DNA of 25,420 nt from Thermococci archaeon (GTDB taxonomy: Archaea; Methanobacteriota_B; Thermococci; Thermococcales; Thermococcaceae): assembly GCA_003663525.1 (NCBI GenBank), contig QMUF01000003.1, positions 1-25,420 of the forward strand. Reading direction: 5' to 3'. Numbering within the stretch: position 1 is the first letter of the stretch; each line of letters opens with the position of its first letter. The position numbers and the translations under genes were made by a program. Below are positions 1 to 6,563 of this stretch, piece by piece. The notes under the pieces are model-generated. The model had not been told where the DNA came from. It searched no databases and worked only from the letters and a program-made list of their open reading frames with translations.

Positions 1-548
1 AACCCACTAATCCCCACTATCTTTGGATTATGAACGTAAACTGCCGAAAGTCCAGTAACAGCTCCCAAAAGCTCTACAAGACCATCGTTCATCCCAAGGA
101 CAAAATCCCTTATGTTTTCCACGTGGAAGCGTTTCTTGCTTTCGTAGAAAAAGCGCTCGTGTTCAAGCTCGTCTAGGATTATCTTCGAAATCACTTCTCT
201 TTCTTCATCGCTAAGCTTGTATTTTGTTAGAAAGTTAAAATACTTCTGAATTGCCGAGTTTTCTCCCATCTCAAGCAAAGAAACAATAGGCCCCGGCCCT
301 AAAAGCTTCCTAAGCAGTTTCACAAAAAAGAAGCTGAGCCTCCCTATTTTTACTTTTTTCGGTTTTTTATCCCTCTTGACCAAAAAGTCGTGCCAGAACT
401 TTGAGTGATTAGACTCAATATGGGATAGCCTCAAAAACTCCTCTCTCAATTTTGGATCTTTTTCATCTCTACTCAAGGAAGCATAAAGAACGGAATCCTT
501 ATATTCGCCCTCGTAAAATTGGTTAGCTAATTTCAGTATCTCATCCAT
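1..548 (-). CDS. Ferritin-like/VIT1 (CCC1) membrane metal transporter, partial
   Basis: The gene runs off the left edge, so only about 182 N-terminal codons are present. The start ATG at 548 follows a GGTGGG ribosome site. Residues ~1-140 form a ferritin-like helical domain, with Glu/His pairs in LSHIESNHSKFWHDF and in ILDELEHERFFYE. The transporter domain then begins with NIRDFVLGMNDGLVELLGAV, the hallmark first helix of VIT1/CCC1 iron/manganese transporters. In this family the cytosolic ferritin-like domain is thought to bind metal that the membrane part moves across the membrane. The neighbours include several other diiron proteins and a ZIP transporter, which fits a metal-handling role. 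Family assignment is strong. The metal (Fe or Mn) and the direction of transport cannot be told from sequence. Confidence 0.9.
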   Translation of the reverse strand, partial: MDEILKLANQFYEGEYKDSVLYASLSRDEKDPKLREEFLRLSHIESNHSKFWHDFLVKRDKKPKKVKIGRLSFFFVKLLRKLLGPGPIVSLLEMGENSAIQKYFNFLTKYKLSDEEREVISKIILDELEHERFFYESKKRFHVENIRDFVLGMNDGLVELLGAVTGLSAVYVHNPKIVGISG

Positions 549-599
549 TTTCGCCCACCAAAAATGTAAAAACTTGAGAATTAATAAAGTAAATGGAAA

Positions 600-710
600 T
601 CACTCCGTGGGGGTATAGTAGCACCTCCTCGGCGATGTTACTTTTCCTTCCTTTTTGAGCTTTTTAATTGTCTCCTCAACTTCTTTTTTGTCGAATCTAG
701 CCTTTTTCAT
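600..710 (-). CDS. Small basic winged-helix-like protein, 36 aa
   Basis: A 36-codon frame starts with ATG at 710 inside the last codons of the GNAT gene, overlapping it by 14 bases, so translation would be coupled. The product starts MKKARFDKKEVEETIKKL and ends with SPRRCYYTPTE. The pattern (helix VEETIKKLKKEG, then a strand and an aromatic turn) looks like the last helix and wing of an archaeal winged-helix domain, such as those at the C-terminus of replication and transcription proteins. It is too short for a complete HTH. It may be a real micro-protein co-transcribed with the acetyltransferase, or a remnant of a larger gene. Function is unknown. Confidence 0.5.
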   Translation of the reverse strand: MKKARFDKKEVEETIKKLKKEGKVTSPRRCYYTPTE

Positions 711-1236
711 CTTTATATTTCATCACTACGAACTCCCTGTAGTCCATAACCTTTTCAAAACCCTTTTTGAGGTAGTACGAATAAGCCTCAAGCTCTGGGA
801 AGGTTATCACGTAGGCCTCTTTTCCAAGTTTCCTAAGCCTTTCAACTGCAAATTCAAGAAGCTTTGAACCATATCCTTTACCCTTATATTCCGGATCAAC
901 CATAAAGAACTCTATAAGCCCTATTTTTTCATTTTTAATCTCCTCCGGCACCCACCAGACGTCTTTGCCCTCAATGTTGTAAACGAGGGCAACAGTACCG
1001 ATTATTTTTCCATCTTCACTACGCAGGGCGTAGAGCTCGTCGAACTCATCTCTCAACCTAAATTCAAGAAAGGGCTCATAGACCTGCTTAAATTCCTCGA
1101 AATTATTAGTGCTCGGTTTTTTCTTTACCCATTCTAGGGCAGGGTAAGCCCCATTAGTTTCCTGATAAACCCGAAAGACGAACTTAACGAGCTCTTCTTT
1201 AAGTTCAAGTGATTTTTCAGTAAGCTCGATTCTCAT
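697..1236 (-). CDS. GNAT-family N-acetyltransferase
   Basis: The 179-residue protein has a clear GNAT acetyl-CoA binding motif: IEFFMVDPEYKGKGYGSKLL, i.e. beta4 followed by the K-x-x-G-K-G-Y-G pyrophosphate loop at about residues 107-126. It then has the helix AVERLRKLG and the C-terminal ...YSYYLKKGFEKV typical of the fold. It should transfer an acetyl group from acetyl-CoA to an amine; the substrate is not evident. The ATG at 1236 is preceded by GGTGAATAAGA. A TATA-like ATTTTAGT (reading the minus strand, 1269-1279) is correctly spaced. It is divergent from the rubrerythrin-like pseudogene and overlaps the 36-aa ORF downstream. Confidence 0.88.
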   Translation of the reverse strand: MRIELTEKSLELKEELVKFVFRVYQETNGAYPALEWVKKKPSTNNFEEFKQVYEPFLEFRLRDEFDELYALRSEDGKIIGTVALVYNIEGKDVWWVPEEIKNEKIGLIEFFMVDPEYKGKGYGSKLLEFAVERLRKLGKEAYVITFPELEAYSYYLKKGFEKVMDYREFVVMKYKDEKG

Positions 1237-1252
1237 TCTTATTCACCAAAGG

Positions 1253-1260
1253 TATATATG
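1253..1260 (+). promoter_or_regulatory. TATA box (AAAGG TATATATG) of the rubrerythrin-like pseudogene
   Basis: A purine-rich BRE (AAAGG) and TATATATG lie about 35-40 bases upstream of the ATG at 1293. They predict a start site near 1281, with GGTGATATT as ribosome site. The promoter of the broken gene therefore looks intact, which suggests recent inactivation. Confidence 0.5.
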
Positions 1261-1292
1261 CCTCTTCACACTAAAATCTTACTGGTGATATT

Positions 1293-1728
1293 ATGAACGA
1301 ACTTGGGGGCACTCGCCTTAGCCCTAAAAGTCGAAAAAGCAGAACTCGGGTTTTACATCAAAATGGTCAAAAGGGCAAAGGATGAAAGAGCAAAAAGATG
1401 TTCCTTTTCTGATTGGAGAAGAAGCAGAACATTGGGACTTTGGGAAGGAGTTTGTAGAGAAGCTCCTCCAAAAACCAGAAGTGCCGCAACTCGATAAAGA
1501 GCTTTTGGAAAAGCTTACTCCAAAATACGGGGAGAATTCAGCGAGATTAAAGCTGTAGAATTGAGAATGCAACAAGAAAAGCCCACATGGGAGTTTTATG
1601 AGAAAACGGCAGAAGAAGTAGAGGATAAAACAATTAAGAAGATTTTTGAGGAGCTTGCAAACACAGAAACCCCCCACTATAAGCTTTTAAAGGCTCAATA
1701 TAATTCAGTAATGAAGACAGGAATATGA
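1293..1728 (+). pseudogene. Rubrerythrin/ferritin-like protein, broken by four single-base frameshifts
   Basis: The reading frame has to be switched four times to recover one continuous ferritin-like protein of about 145 residues. The pieces are: MNEL; GALALALKVEKAELGFYIKM (from ~1305); a few residues after the AAAAAG run (~1392-1397) beginning MFLF; IGEEAEHWDFGKEFVEKL (from 1412); and IKAVELRMQQEKPTWEFYEK through ...VMKTGI (1546-1728). Glu and Glu-Glu-x-x-His type ligands (GEEAEHW, TETPHY) survive, so it was a four-helix diiron protein of the rubrerythrin type. The promoter and ribosome site (GGTGATATT-ATG) are kept. The shifts lie at or next to short homopolymers (GGGGG, AAAAA, TTTTC, GGGG), so sequencing error must be excluded. 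Unless it is error, this is a recent pseudogene. Confidence 0.85.
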
Positions 1729-1782
1729 ATGGATTATCGGACTTCAACCTTGAGGTTGATTGAGCTGGTGGAGGTGAATAAC

Positions 1783-2085
1783 ATGCTGGCCAAATACCCA
1801 TTTGAGATTCCGAAGAATAGACCTCTCTCACGGAGGGAAATTGCCCAAGCCCTACGCTGGGCAATTGAAGCTGAACTCGATGCCATAAGCTTCTACGAGC
1901 AGCTGGCCGAGCACATTGAGGACGAGAGGATAAAACACATATTCTTAGACGTAGCTAACGAGGAGAAGGAGCACTTCGGCGAGTTCCTCGCAGCACTCCT
2001 TGAGGTTGATGGGGAGCTTGCGAAGTACATGAAGGAGGGTTTTGAAGAGGTCGAGGAAGAGACAGGGATAAAGGTTACACTGTGA
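1783..2085 (+). CDS. Short ferritin-like protein, encapsulin-cargo type
   Basis: The product is 100 residues. An ATG at 1783 follows a strong GGAGGTG site, so I prefer it to the upstream codon at 1729. The two predicted helices carry the diiron pattern: E31 in AIEAELDAISFYEQL and E61/H64 in VANEEKEHFGEF. From memory, both sequence and length closely resemble the N-terminal ferritin-like part (~100 residues) of the Pyrococcus furiosus encapsulin PfV and separate encapsulated ferritins, which oxidise Fe(II) inside a protein shell. Here the protein ends at GIKVTL, and no shell gene follows before the convergent ZIP gene. It may load a shell encoded elsewhere or work as a free decameric ferroxidase. 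A T6 run at 2087-2092 can end transcription. Confidence 0.8.
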   Translation: MLAKYPFEIPKNRPLSRREIAQALRWAIEAELDAISFYEQLAEHIEDERIKHIFLDVANEEKEHFGEFLAALLEVDGELAKYMKEGFEEVEEETGIKVTL

Positions 2086-2103
2086 CTTTTTTCCTTCTCT
2101 TTG

Positions 2104-2913
2104 CTATCCGAGCATTGAGTCAAGAAAGAGCATCACATAGAACCCCAAAAAGAAGCCCGCAGTTACAAGAAGCTCGTTCTTCTCGTGCTTATAAATCTCG
2201 GGAATCATCTCTTTTACCGTTACATACAACATTGCACCACCGGCTAAGCCAAGACCATATGGAAGCAGATTGTGGAATATCGTGAAGAAAAATGCTCCAA
2301 CGAGAACCATAATCCATTCGGCCACCCCACTTAAAACACCCATCAGAATAGGCTGAAGTCTTTTCTTTTGAAGGGTTGCAAGTGGTAATGAAACGACAAT
2401 CCCCTCAGGAAAGTCCTGTATTCCAACTGCAATTGCTGTTACAAGGCCAGTCTTAAGGTCAAACACTATAGATGTGCCCACGGCCAAGCCTTCAGGTAAA
2501 TTGTGTATTATGACAGCTAAAACTATCAACCACATCACTCTCAGCTTGTCCTTAAGCTCTTCTGGGCCTTCGTAGCCTTTAACTAAATGTTTATGGGGCA
2601 CAAAACGATCGATAGTATATATGAGGAGTATTCCAAGAAAAATCCCTACCCCAACAGGAGTAAAACTACTTGTAGATTCAATAGCTGGCAGGATTAAACT
2701 GGTAAAGCTTGCCACTATCATAACTCCAGCAGCAAAGGACAAACATACATCTATCCCCCAATCTGGCATTTTATTTGAGAATATAGCAAGCAATGCGCCA
2801 AAAGTTGTCATCAATGCAACGAAAAGTCCAGCATAAAAAGCAACTATCATTAAATTACCGTTGGAAAGGGTTAACAGGTAATTACTTAATGAGACAACAA
2901 AATTTTCTAACAA
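2104..2913 (-). CDS. ZIP-family divalent metal transporter
   Basis: This 269-residue integral membrane protein has about eight hydrophobic segments. Two ZIP signatures form the metal path: VIIHNLPEGLAVGTS and VGIQDFPEGIVVSLPL, with the conserved His, Asn, Asp and Glu ligands in transmembrane segments IV and V. The family imports Zn(II), and sometimes Fe(II) or Mn(II), into the cytosol. The TTG start at 2913 is supported by the promoter: TATA at 2944-2955 predicts initiation near 2924, just upstream. An internal ATG at 2850 is the alternative. A 14-bp dyad covers the predicted transcription start, so a metalloregulator probably represses the gene. The gene converges on the ferritin-like gene at 1783. 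Confidence 0.88.
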   Translation of the reverse strand: MLENFVVSLSNYLLTLSNGNLMIVAFYAGLFVALMTTFGALLAIFSNKMPDWGIDVCLSFAAGVMIVASFTSLILPAIESTSSFTPVGVGIFLGILLIYTIDRFVPHKHLVKGYEGPEELKDKLRVMWLIVLAVIIHNLPEGLAVGTSIVFDLKTGLVTAIAVGIQDFPEGIVVSLPLATLQKKRLQPILMGVLSGVAEWIMVLVGAFFFTIFHNLLPYGLGLAGGAMLYVTVKEMIPEIYKHEKNELLVTAGFFLGFYVMLFLDSMLG

Positions 2914-2915
2914 TT

Positions 2916-2929
2916 TTAGGGCACCCTAA
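2916..2929. promoter_or_regulatory. Operator-like dyad TTAGGG-CA-CCCTAA at the ZIP start site
   Basis: A perfect 6-bp inverted repeat with a 2-bp centre sits between the TATA box and the TTG codon of the ZIP gene, across the expected transcription start. The half-site TTAGG/CCTAA resembles binding sites of DtxR/IdeR/MntR metal-dependent repressors. The regulator itself is not in the window. Confidence 0.6.
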
Positions 2930-2943
2930 TATATTTGCACTCC

Positions 2944-2955
2944 AAGTATATAAAG
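2944..2955 (-). promoter_or_regulatory. TATA box of the ZIP transporter gene
   Basis: The minus strand reads CTTTATATACTT, a near-consensus archaeal TATA element. It is about 25 bases upstream of the predicted start site near 2924 and gives a leader of about 11 bases before the TTG start. Confidence 0.6.
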
Positions 2956-2973
2956 ATTCTTAAAAAGAAAAAT

Positions 2974-3456
2974 TCAAAGGCCAACGCGCATCATCTGACT
3001 ATACATTCCCCAGTTCAGAAGAAGTTCATACTCTGCTCTAAGTGTGTAGTAATGCCCCTTCTCCATATCACTCAAAGAACACATAAGTCTCCTCTTCTCT
3101 TCCGTGTCCGCCATATTTTCTAGTGTTTCATACAATTTGCTTGCTATGTCCTTAGATTTCATTGCCCACCGGACGAGATCAATTATGTCTTGAATTTTCT
3201 CAAGCTTACTTGCAACGGGCTTTAACTCCGGCCCTACTTGCTCTTTGGGAAATATTAGTTCTTCTCCCGGAAATGTTTGAGCATAAAGCTTTCTCAAGAG
3301 TATTTCATGCTTCCTTTCCTCTTCCGCTAAAAATTTAAGTTTCTTTTTGAAGCTTTCCATATCCACATTCGCAGCCATGCTTTTATAAAACTCCCTTACA
3401 CCAATTTCGGCCTTTATGGCCATTTCCAAAAGTTCTTTTAAGGAAAATTCATTCAC
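2974..3456 (-). CDS. Ferritin-like diiron-fold protein, 160 aa
   Basis: The protein has two halves, each with the ferritin-like helix pair. Half one has E17 in LLEMAIKAEIGVREFY and E47/H50 in KFLAEEERKHEILLRKL. Half two has RWAMKSKDIASKLYETL and SLSDMEKGHYYTLRAEYELL. In half two the first ligand position appears to be Asp rather than Glu. There is no rubredoxin domain, so it is not a classical rubrerythrin. I chose the GTG at 3456, just after the stop of the preceding gene; a TTG at 3501 with GGAG upstream would add 15 residues and overlap that gene by 38 bases. It is the last gene of the KaiC/membrane-protein cluster and may sense or detoxify oxidants or handle iron for it. Exact role unknown. 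Confidence 0.75.
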   Translation of the reverse strand: MNEFSLKELLEMAIKAEIGVREFYKSMAANVDMESFKKKLKFLAEEERKHEILLRKLYAQTFPGEELIFPKEQVGPELKPVASKLEKIQDIIDLVRWAMKSKDIASKLYETLENMADTEEKRRLMCSLSDMEKGHYYTLRAEYELLLNWGMYSQMMRVGL

Positions 3457-3463
3457 CTTTTCA

Positions 3464-4072
3464 CTAATGTGAATATAAAAGCTCTTTGTTAAAATCGCCA
3501 AGTCTCTCCACTGCCACGTAATGGAGTCTCACGAGAGTGTAAATCCATAGGATCATGGAAAAGAGGTACACTACCGGAGCGATTTCTCCAACAAAAAGAC
3601 TAAGCCAGATAAATCCCACAAAAGTCCAGGATGATATCTCTGCAAGCCTCTTATACCTTTCAGGGGTTCTAACGTAGCCCGATATGGCATTAATGAGGAG
3701 CACAATAGCTACTGAAGAAGCTAGCTCAACGGTGTAGAAGCTATTCCTTACAAAAATTGCACTTCCAGCTACAATTCCAACCTGTAAGAGCATTGTCCAT
3801 GTTGCCCTAACAAGTCTGCTTTCCGAAAGGGAGTAGGCTATTAAAACAGGCCCCAGAAGAATTGCAAAACTTATAATTGCTTGATGAACTTCAAACATTG
3901 TTGCGATAAAACCGAGTGAAGTCAATATTCCCCCAAAGAGGATATACCAGGAAAGCTTTCTATGCCCTAAAAAGAAGCTCTCAATCTTTCTTGAAAGGTT
4001 CCAAGTAAGGAAAATTCCCGTAAGGGTTAACAATCCGCAGATGCTCATGAGAGTTTGATAAACACTTACCAT
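3464..4072 (-). CDS. Family A polytopic membrane protein (third copy)
   Basis: The 202-residue protein is almost entirely hydrophobic, with about seven predicted membrane helices. It is a paralogue of the products at 4730-5347 and 5904-6563. The best evidence is the shared C-terminal pattern SSWTFVGFIWLSLFV...ILWIYTLV, equivalent to SSWLFVAYSWVRYF...ILWVYSGM in the second copy. The ATG at 4072 was chosen because the product then starts VYQTLMSICGLLTLTGI, matching EYQIIMTLNGALTVLGI at the start of the second copy; a TTG at 4114 is possible. A 93-base gap with a TATA-like sequence precedes it, so it may also have its own promoter. I do not recognise the family. A sensor or scaffold working with the KaiC pair is an inference from position only. 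Confidence 0.72.
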   Translation of the reverse strand: MVSVYQTLMSICGLLTLTGIFLTWNLSRKIESFFLGHRKLSWYILFGGILTSLGFIATMFEVHQAIISFAILLGPVLIAYSLSESRLVRATWTMLLQVGIVAGSAIFVRNSFYTVELASSVAIVLLINAISGYVRTPERYKRLAEISSWTFVGFIWLSLFVGEIAPVVYLFSMILWIYTLVRLHYVAVERLGDFNKELLYSH

Positions 4073-4165
4073 GCTTCCATCGTCCAAGTTTTTACCTTGA
4101 TAGTTAGGAAACAAAGTAAATAAACCTTCCGGTAAATTTTTGCAGATTTTGGAGTATGCTGAAAA

Positions 4166-4729
4166 TCAGTTCCAAGAAAAGCTTCTTTTCTTTATGTTCT
4201 TCAAAACCTCCACTCCCTCAAACATCTGGAGGACTCCAAACAATATCCCGCTGAAGAATGAGAATTCACTAACAAGATAATATCCCATCAGATAGAAGAA
4301 AAAGCTAATGAACAAGAGGAGGGAAGAAATTACCAGAACATCGGTATGAAGCCAGGAAAGTAAGTTATTAAGCTTTACACCCAAGAGTGCGGATAGTGCA
4401 AATAGAAGTGCCATCAATGGAAAAAGCAGTTCAACAGCTGTGAACACAGCATAAACCACAATAACAGCTGAAAAACCGACATACAGCCACATCCATACTC
4501 TAAGTCTGCCAAAGGAAAACACAAGCACAACAAAAAGGAAACTAACTGCTCCTATAAACCCTATAGCGTTTCCAAATTTTGGAAAAGTGAATTCGAGGAC
4601 AGAGGCCAATGCAAACATTGCAGATGACAGATACATTGTATTCTCCTGTGTCCCTTTTACTTTCCATGCCAGCGCTGCACCAAGAATTGAAGCACTAAGG
4701 AGCAGGTAAGAGAGAGCTATACCTATCAT
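4166..4729 (-). CDS. Family B polytopic membrane protein (second copy)
   Basis: This 187-residue protein has about six or seven hydrophobic helices and a short basic tail (VLKNIKKRSFSWN), probably cytosolic. In length, helix spacing and an early acidic helix (SAMFALASVLEFTFPKFGNA) it resembles the product at 5344-5904 (LLFSGASIVEIIFAVNLDVIEF), and the two occupy the same place after a family A gene. The ATG at 4729 directly abuts the TAA of the preceding gene; GGAGATGG lies just upstream. No enzyme motif or known transporter signature is visible. Function is unknown. Tight coupling suggests it forms a complex with its family A neighbour. Confidence 0.7.
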   Translation of the reverse strand: MIGIALSYLLLSASILGAALAWKVKGTQENTMYLSSAMFALASVLEFTFPKFGNAIGFIGAVSFLFVVLVFSFGRLRVWMWLYVGFSAVIVVYAVFTAVELLFPLMALLFALSALLGVKLNNLLSWLHTDVLVISSLLLFISFFFYLMGYYLVSEFSFFSGILFGVLQMFEGVEVLKNIKKRSFSWN

Positions 4730-5347
4730 TTAAAGCCATCTCCTGAGGTAGTCGTATATTCCCATACCAGAGTACACCCAGAGAATTACTGCGGAGGAGT
4801 ATAGGAGAACTATGAGGAAAGACATTCCCTCCAAGGAAGTCCTATTAATGAAGTACCTCACCCAGCTGTAAGCCACAAAAAGCCAAGAGGATATTAGGAG
4901 AGAGTACCTCAAAAAGGGAGGAAGAACTCTCAGCATTAAAAGGGAATGAACCAGGATAAGAAGGGTTAAAAGAACGCCTATGTAGATAAGCTGTGCTGTA
5001 GTATCTGAAAAGCGGGAAACGAGAGATATTGAGGAGAGAATCAAAAGAAACTGGGCAACAAACCTCTTCGTTGGAACAAGAAGTCCAAATGTGCTGAATG
5101 AATAGATCATTACACCCGGCCCGGCAAGGAGGAGAAGCGTGATAACGTTCCTCTCAAACTCACTTGTTGGTTTCATAATGCATAAAAAGCCAATTGAGAT
5201 TAGAATCCCGCCAAAAAGTGGGCCAAAAACGGCATATCTTTTCCCCGAGGTGTAGCTTTCCAATTTATTAAAGATAAGGGTAACATAGGCTATCCCCAAA
5301 ACCGTGAGGGCCCCGTTGAGTGTCATTATAATCTGGTATTCGATCAT
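4730..5347 (-). CDS. Family A polytopic membrane protein (second copy)
   Basis: The product has 205 residues and about seven membrane helices. The ATG at 5347 overlaps the previous stop as ATGA and follows GGTGGATGGG. The C-terminus, ILWVYSGMGIYDYLRRWL, closely parallels LIWVYSTLKTYETLREWL of the first copy, and both share SW-L-x-V-x4-W-x-R-[YF] about 40 residues earlier. This conserved, charged C-terminal tail is probably cytosolic and is a candidate contact for the ATPases of the operon. No catalytic motif is seen. The similarity is modest, so the duplication is old. Confidence 0.75.
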   Translation of the reverse strand: MIEYQIIMTLNGALTVLGIAYVTLIFNKLESYTSGKRYAVFGPLFGGILISIGFLCIMKPTSEFERNVITLLLLAGPGVMIYSFSTFGLLVPTKRFVAQFLLILSSISLVSRFSDTTAQLIYIGVLLTLLILVHSLLMLRVLPPFLRYSLLISSWLFVAYSWVRYFINRTSLEGMSFLIVLLYSSAVILWVYSGMGIYDYLRRWL

Positions 5348-5904
5348 CCCATCCACCAAATCCTTTCCCCAACTGTAAGGAACAGGAACAAAACAGCTCC
5401 GAAATAAAGAAACGCACTGAGAACATTAAATCCCGTCAAAAGTGCTCCAATGCTCAAAAGTGCAAATACGCTCGAAAAGAGCAGGGTATTTCTCGTATCT
5501 TCCCCAAGAATAAACGCATTCTCCCTAAGACTTAAAGCTAAGATAGAAAGAACAACCAGTGTGCCCACGTGGAAGTATTTGAGATCATGGAACGTAAAGA
5601 CAACAAGAAGTGTCAGGGCAACAATTAAGGGAAAGTACTCGTAGTGAATTTTTTTGCCCGTGTTAATTGAGATAAACCTTTCCACAATTAGCAAAATTCC
5701 TAGAATCCCAAAAAACTCAATTACGTCTAAATTAACTGCAAAAATTATCTCCACTATAGATGCCCCACTGAAGAGCAGGCCAAGTAAGAAGGCATAAGGC
5801 CGATGATGTAAGAGAGGGTTCTTTTTCTTTTTTGTGAAAAAGCCAATTATTATGAGAAGGCCAAGTAAAATATCGGGCAGTTCTGAAATTAGAACACATT
5901 CCAT
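5344..5904 (-). CDS. Family B polytopic membrane protein (first copy)
   Basis: This 186-residue membrane protein begins MECVLISELPDILLGLL and has a basic cytosolic loop (FFTKKKKNPLLHHR) after the first helix, followed by about five or six more helices. The ATG at 5904 overlaps the preceding stop as TAATG, with GGGAGTGG upstream; a GTG at 5913 is an alternative start. Its 3' end overlaps the next gene by ATGA. It is similar in size and layout to the product at 4166-4729. No known domain was recognised. Its place inside an overlapping operon argues for a subunit of one membrane complex. Confidence 0.72.
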   Translation of the reverse strand: MECVLISELPDILLGLLIIIGFFTKKKKNPLLHHRPYAFLLGLLFSGASIVEIIFAVNLDVIEFFGILGILLIVERFISINTGKKIHYEYFPLIVALTLLVVFTFHDLKYFHVGTLVVLSILALSLRENAFILGEDTRNTLLFSSVFALLSIGALLTGFNVLSAFLYFGAVLFLFLTVGERIWWMG

Positions 5905-6563
5905 TAGAGCCACTCCCTCAGTGTTTCATAAGTTTTAAGTGTGGAGTATACCCATATAAGCAGGGATATGAAATAAATCAAGAGGACTCCATAGTGGATG
6001 CACGTTTGGGGGTTTTTGAAGGAATAGTAGCGAAGCCATGCATGGAGAACGAGAAGCCACGATGCAATCTTTAGGAGGTTTTTGTTAAAGCGCGAACAAA
6101 CTGCCAAAGAGGAAACAGATTTCATGAGAATGAAAATAGGGAGAGTAATGCCAAAAAGAAGCAATATTACCCCAATTTTTCTCAAAGTGGGAAGTGGAAG
6201 AAACGAATAGATAACAGAAGACGCCAGAATAACAAAAACTTGCACCTTTAACTCTCTATCAATTTTAGTTTGTTTGATTCCTACAAAGAAGGGCAGAACT
6301 ACGAGCAGGCCCCCGATAAGAGCAAAGAGGCTAGAAAGAGTAATAATAGATGAAGACAAAGCACCTTTAGTTGCTCTTATATCGAGCAGTCCTCCAATAA
6401 CCAAAAGCATAATAAGTCCTCCAATTACCTGAAGGGCTTCAAGGGTTCTGTTTTTAATGTATAGGTTAAAAGCGCGAAATACCGAAATAGCAAGAGAAAA
6501 CCCAGACAAGACCATGACTGCAATAGCAAGGCTTAATAGTGTATGCTCATCCAAGGGGCTCAC
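5904..6563 (-). CDS. Family A polytopic membrane protein (first copy)
   Basis: The 219-residue product has about seven predicted membrane helices and ends LREWL. It shares the family A pattern ASWLLVLHAWLRYY (about residues 165-178) and LLIWVYSTLKTYETLREWL (C-terminus) with the two later copies. A cytosolic segment around GIKQTKIDRELKVQVF separates the two halves. The GTG at 6563 overlaps the preceding gene by 17 bases; a TTG at 6554, correctly spaced from GGTGAG, is an equally good start. Coupling to the P-loop-less RecA-fold gene upstream suggests these products meet at the membrane. Function unknown. Confidence 0.72.
   Translation of the reverse strand: MSPLDEHTLLSLAIAVMVLSGFSLAISVFRAFNLYIKNRTLEALQVIGGLIMLLVIGGLLDIRATKGALSSSIITLSSLFALIGGLLVVLPFFVGIKQTKIDRELKVQVFVILASSVIYSFLPLPTLRKIGVILLLFGITLPIFILMKSVSSLAVCSRFNKNLLKIASWLLVLHAWLRYYSFKNPQTCIHYGVLLIYFISLLIWVYSTLKTYETLREWL

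Noticed and set aside
1300..1550. Programmed frameshifting to express the rubrerythrin-like gene
   Set aside because: Four shifts of mixed direction in one short gene are not plausible as programmed events.
1324..1677. A 117-codon open frame on the minus strand across the rubrerythrin-like pseudogene
   Set aside because: It is Cys/Phe/Ser rich without any domain; the plus strand explains the sequence as a ferritin-like gene.
1729..1782. Upstream ATG start for the ferritin-like gene
   Set aside because: It lacks a ribosome site and adds 18 residues without family similarity, while ATG 1783 has GGAGGTG.
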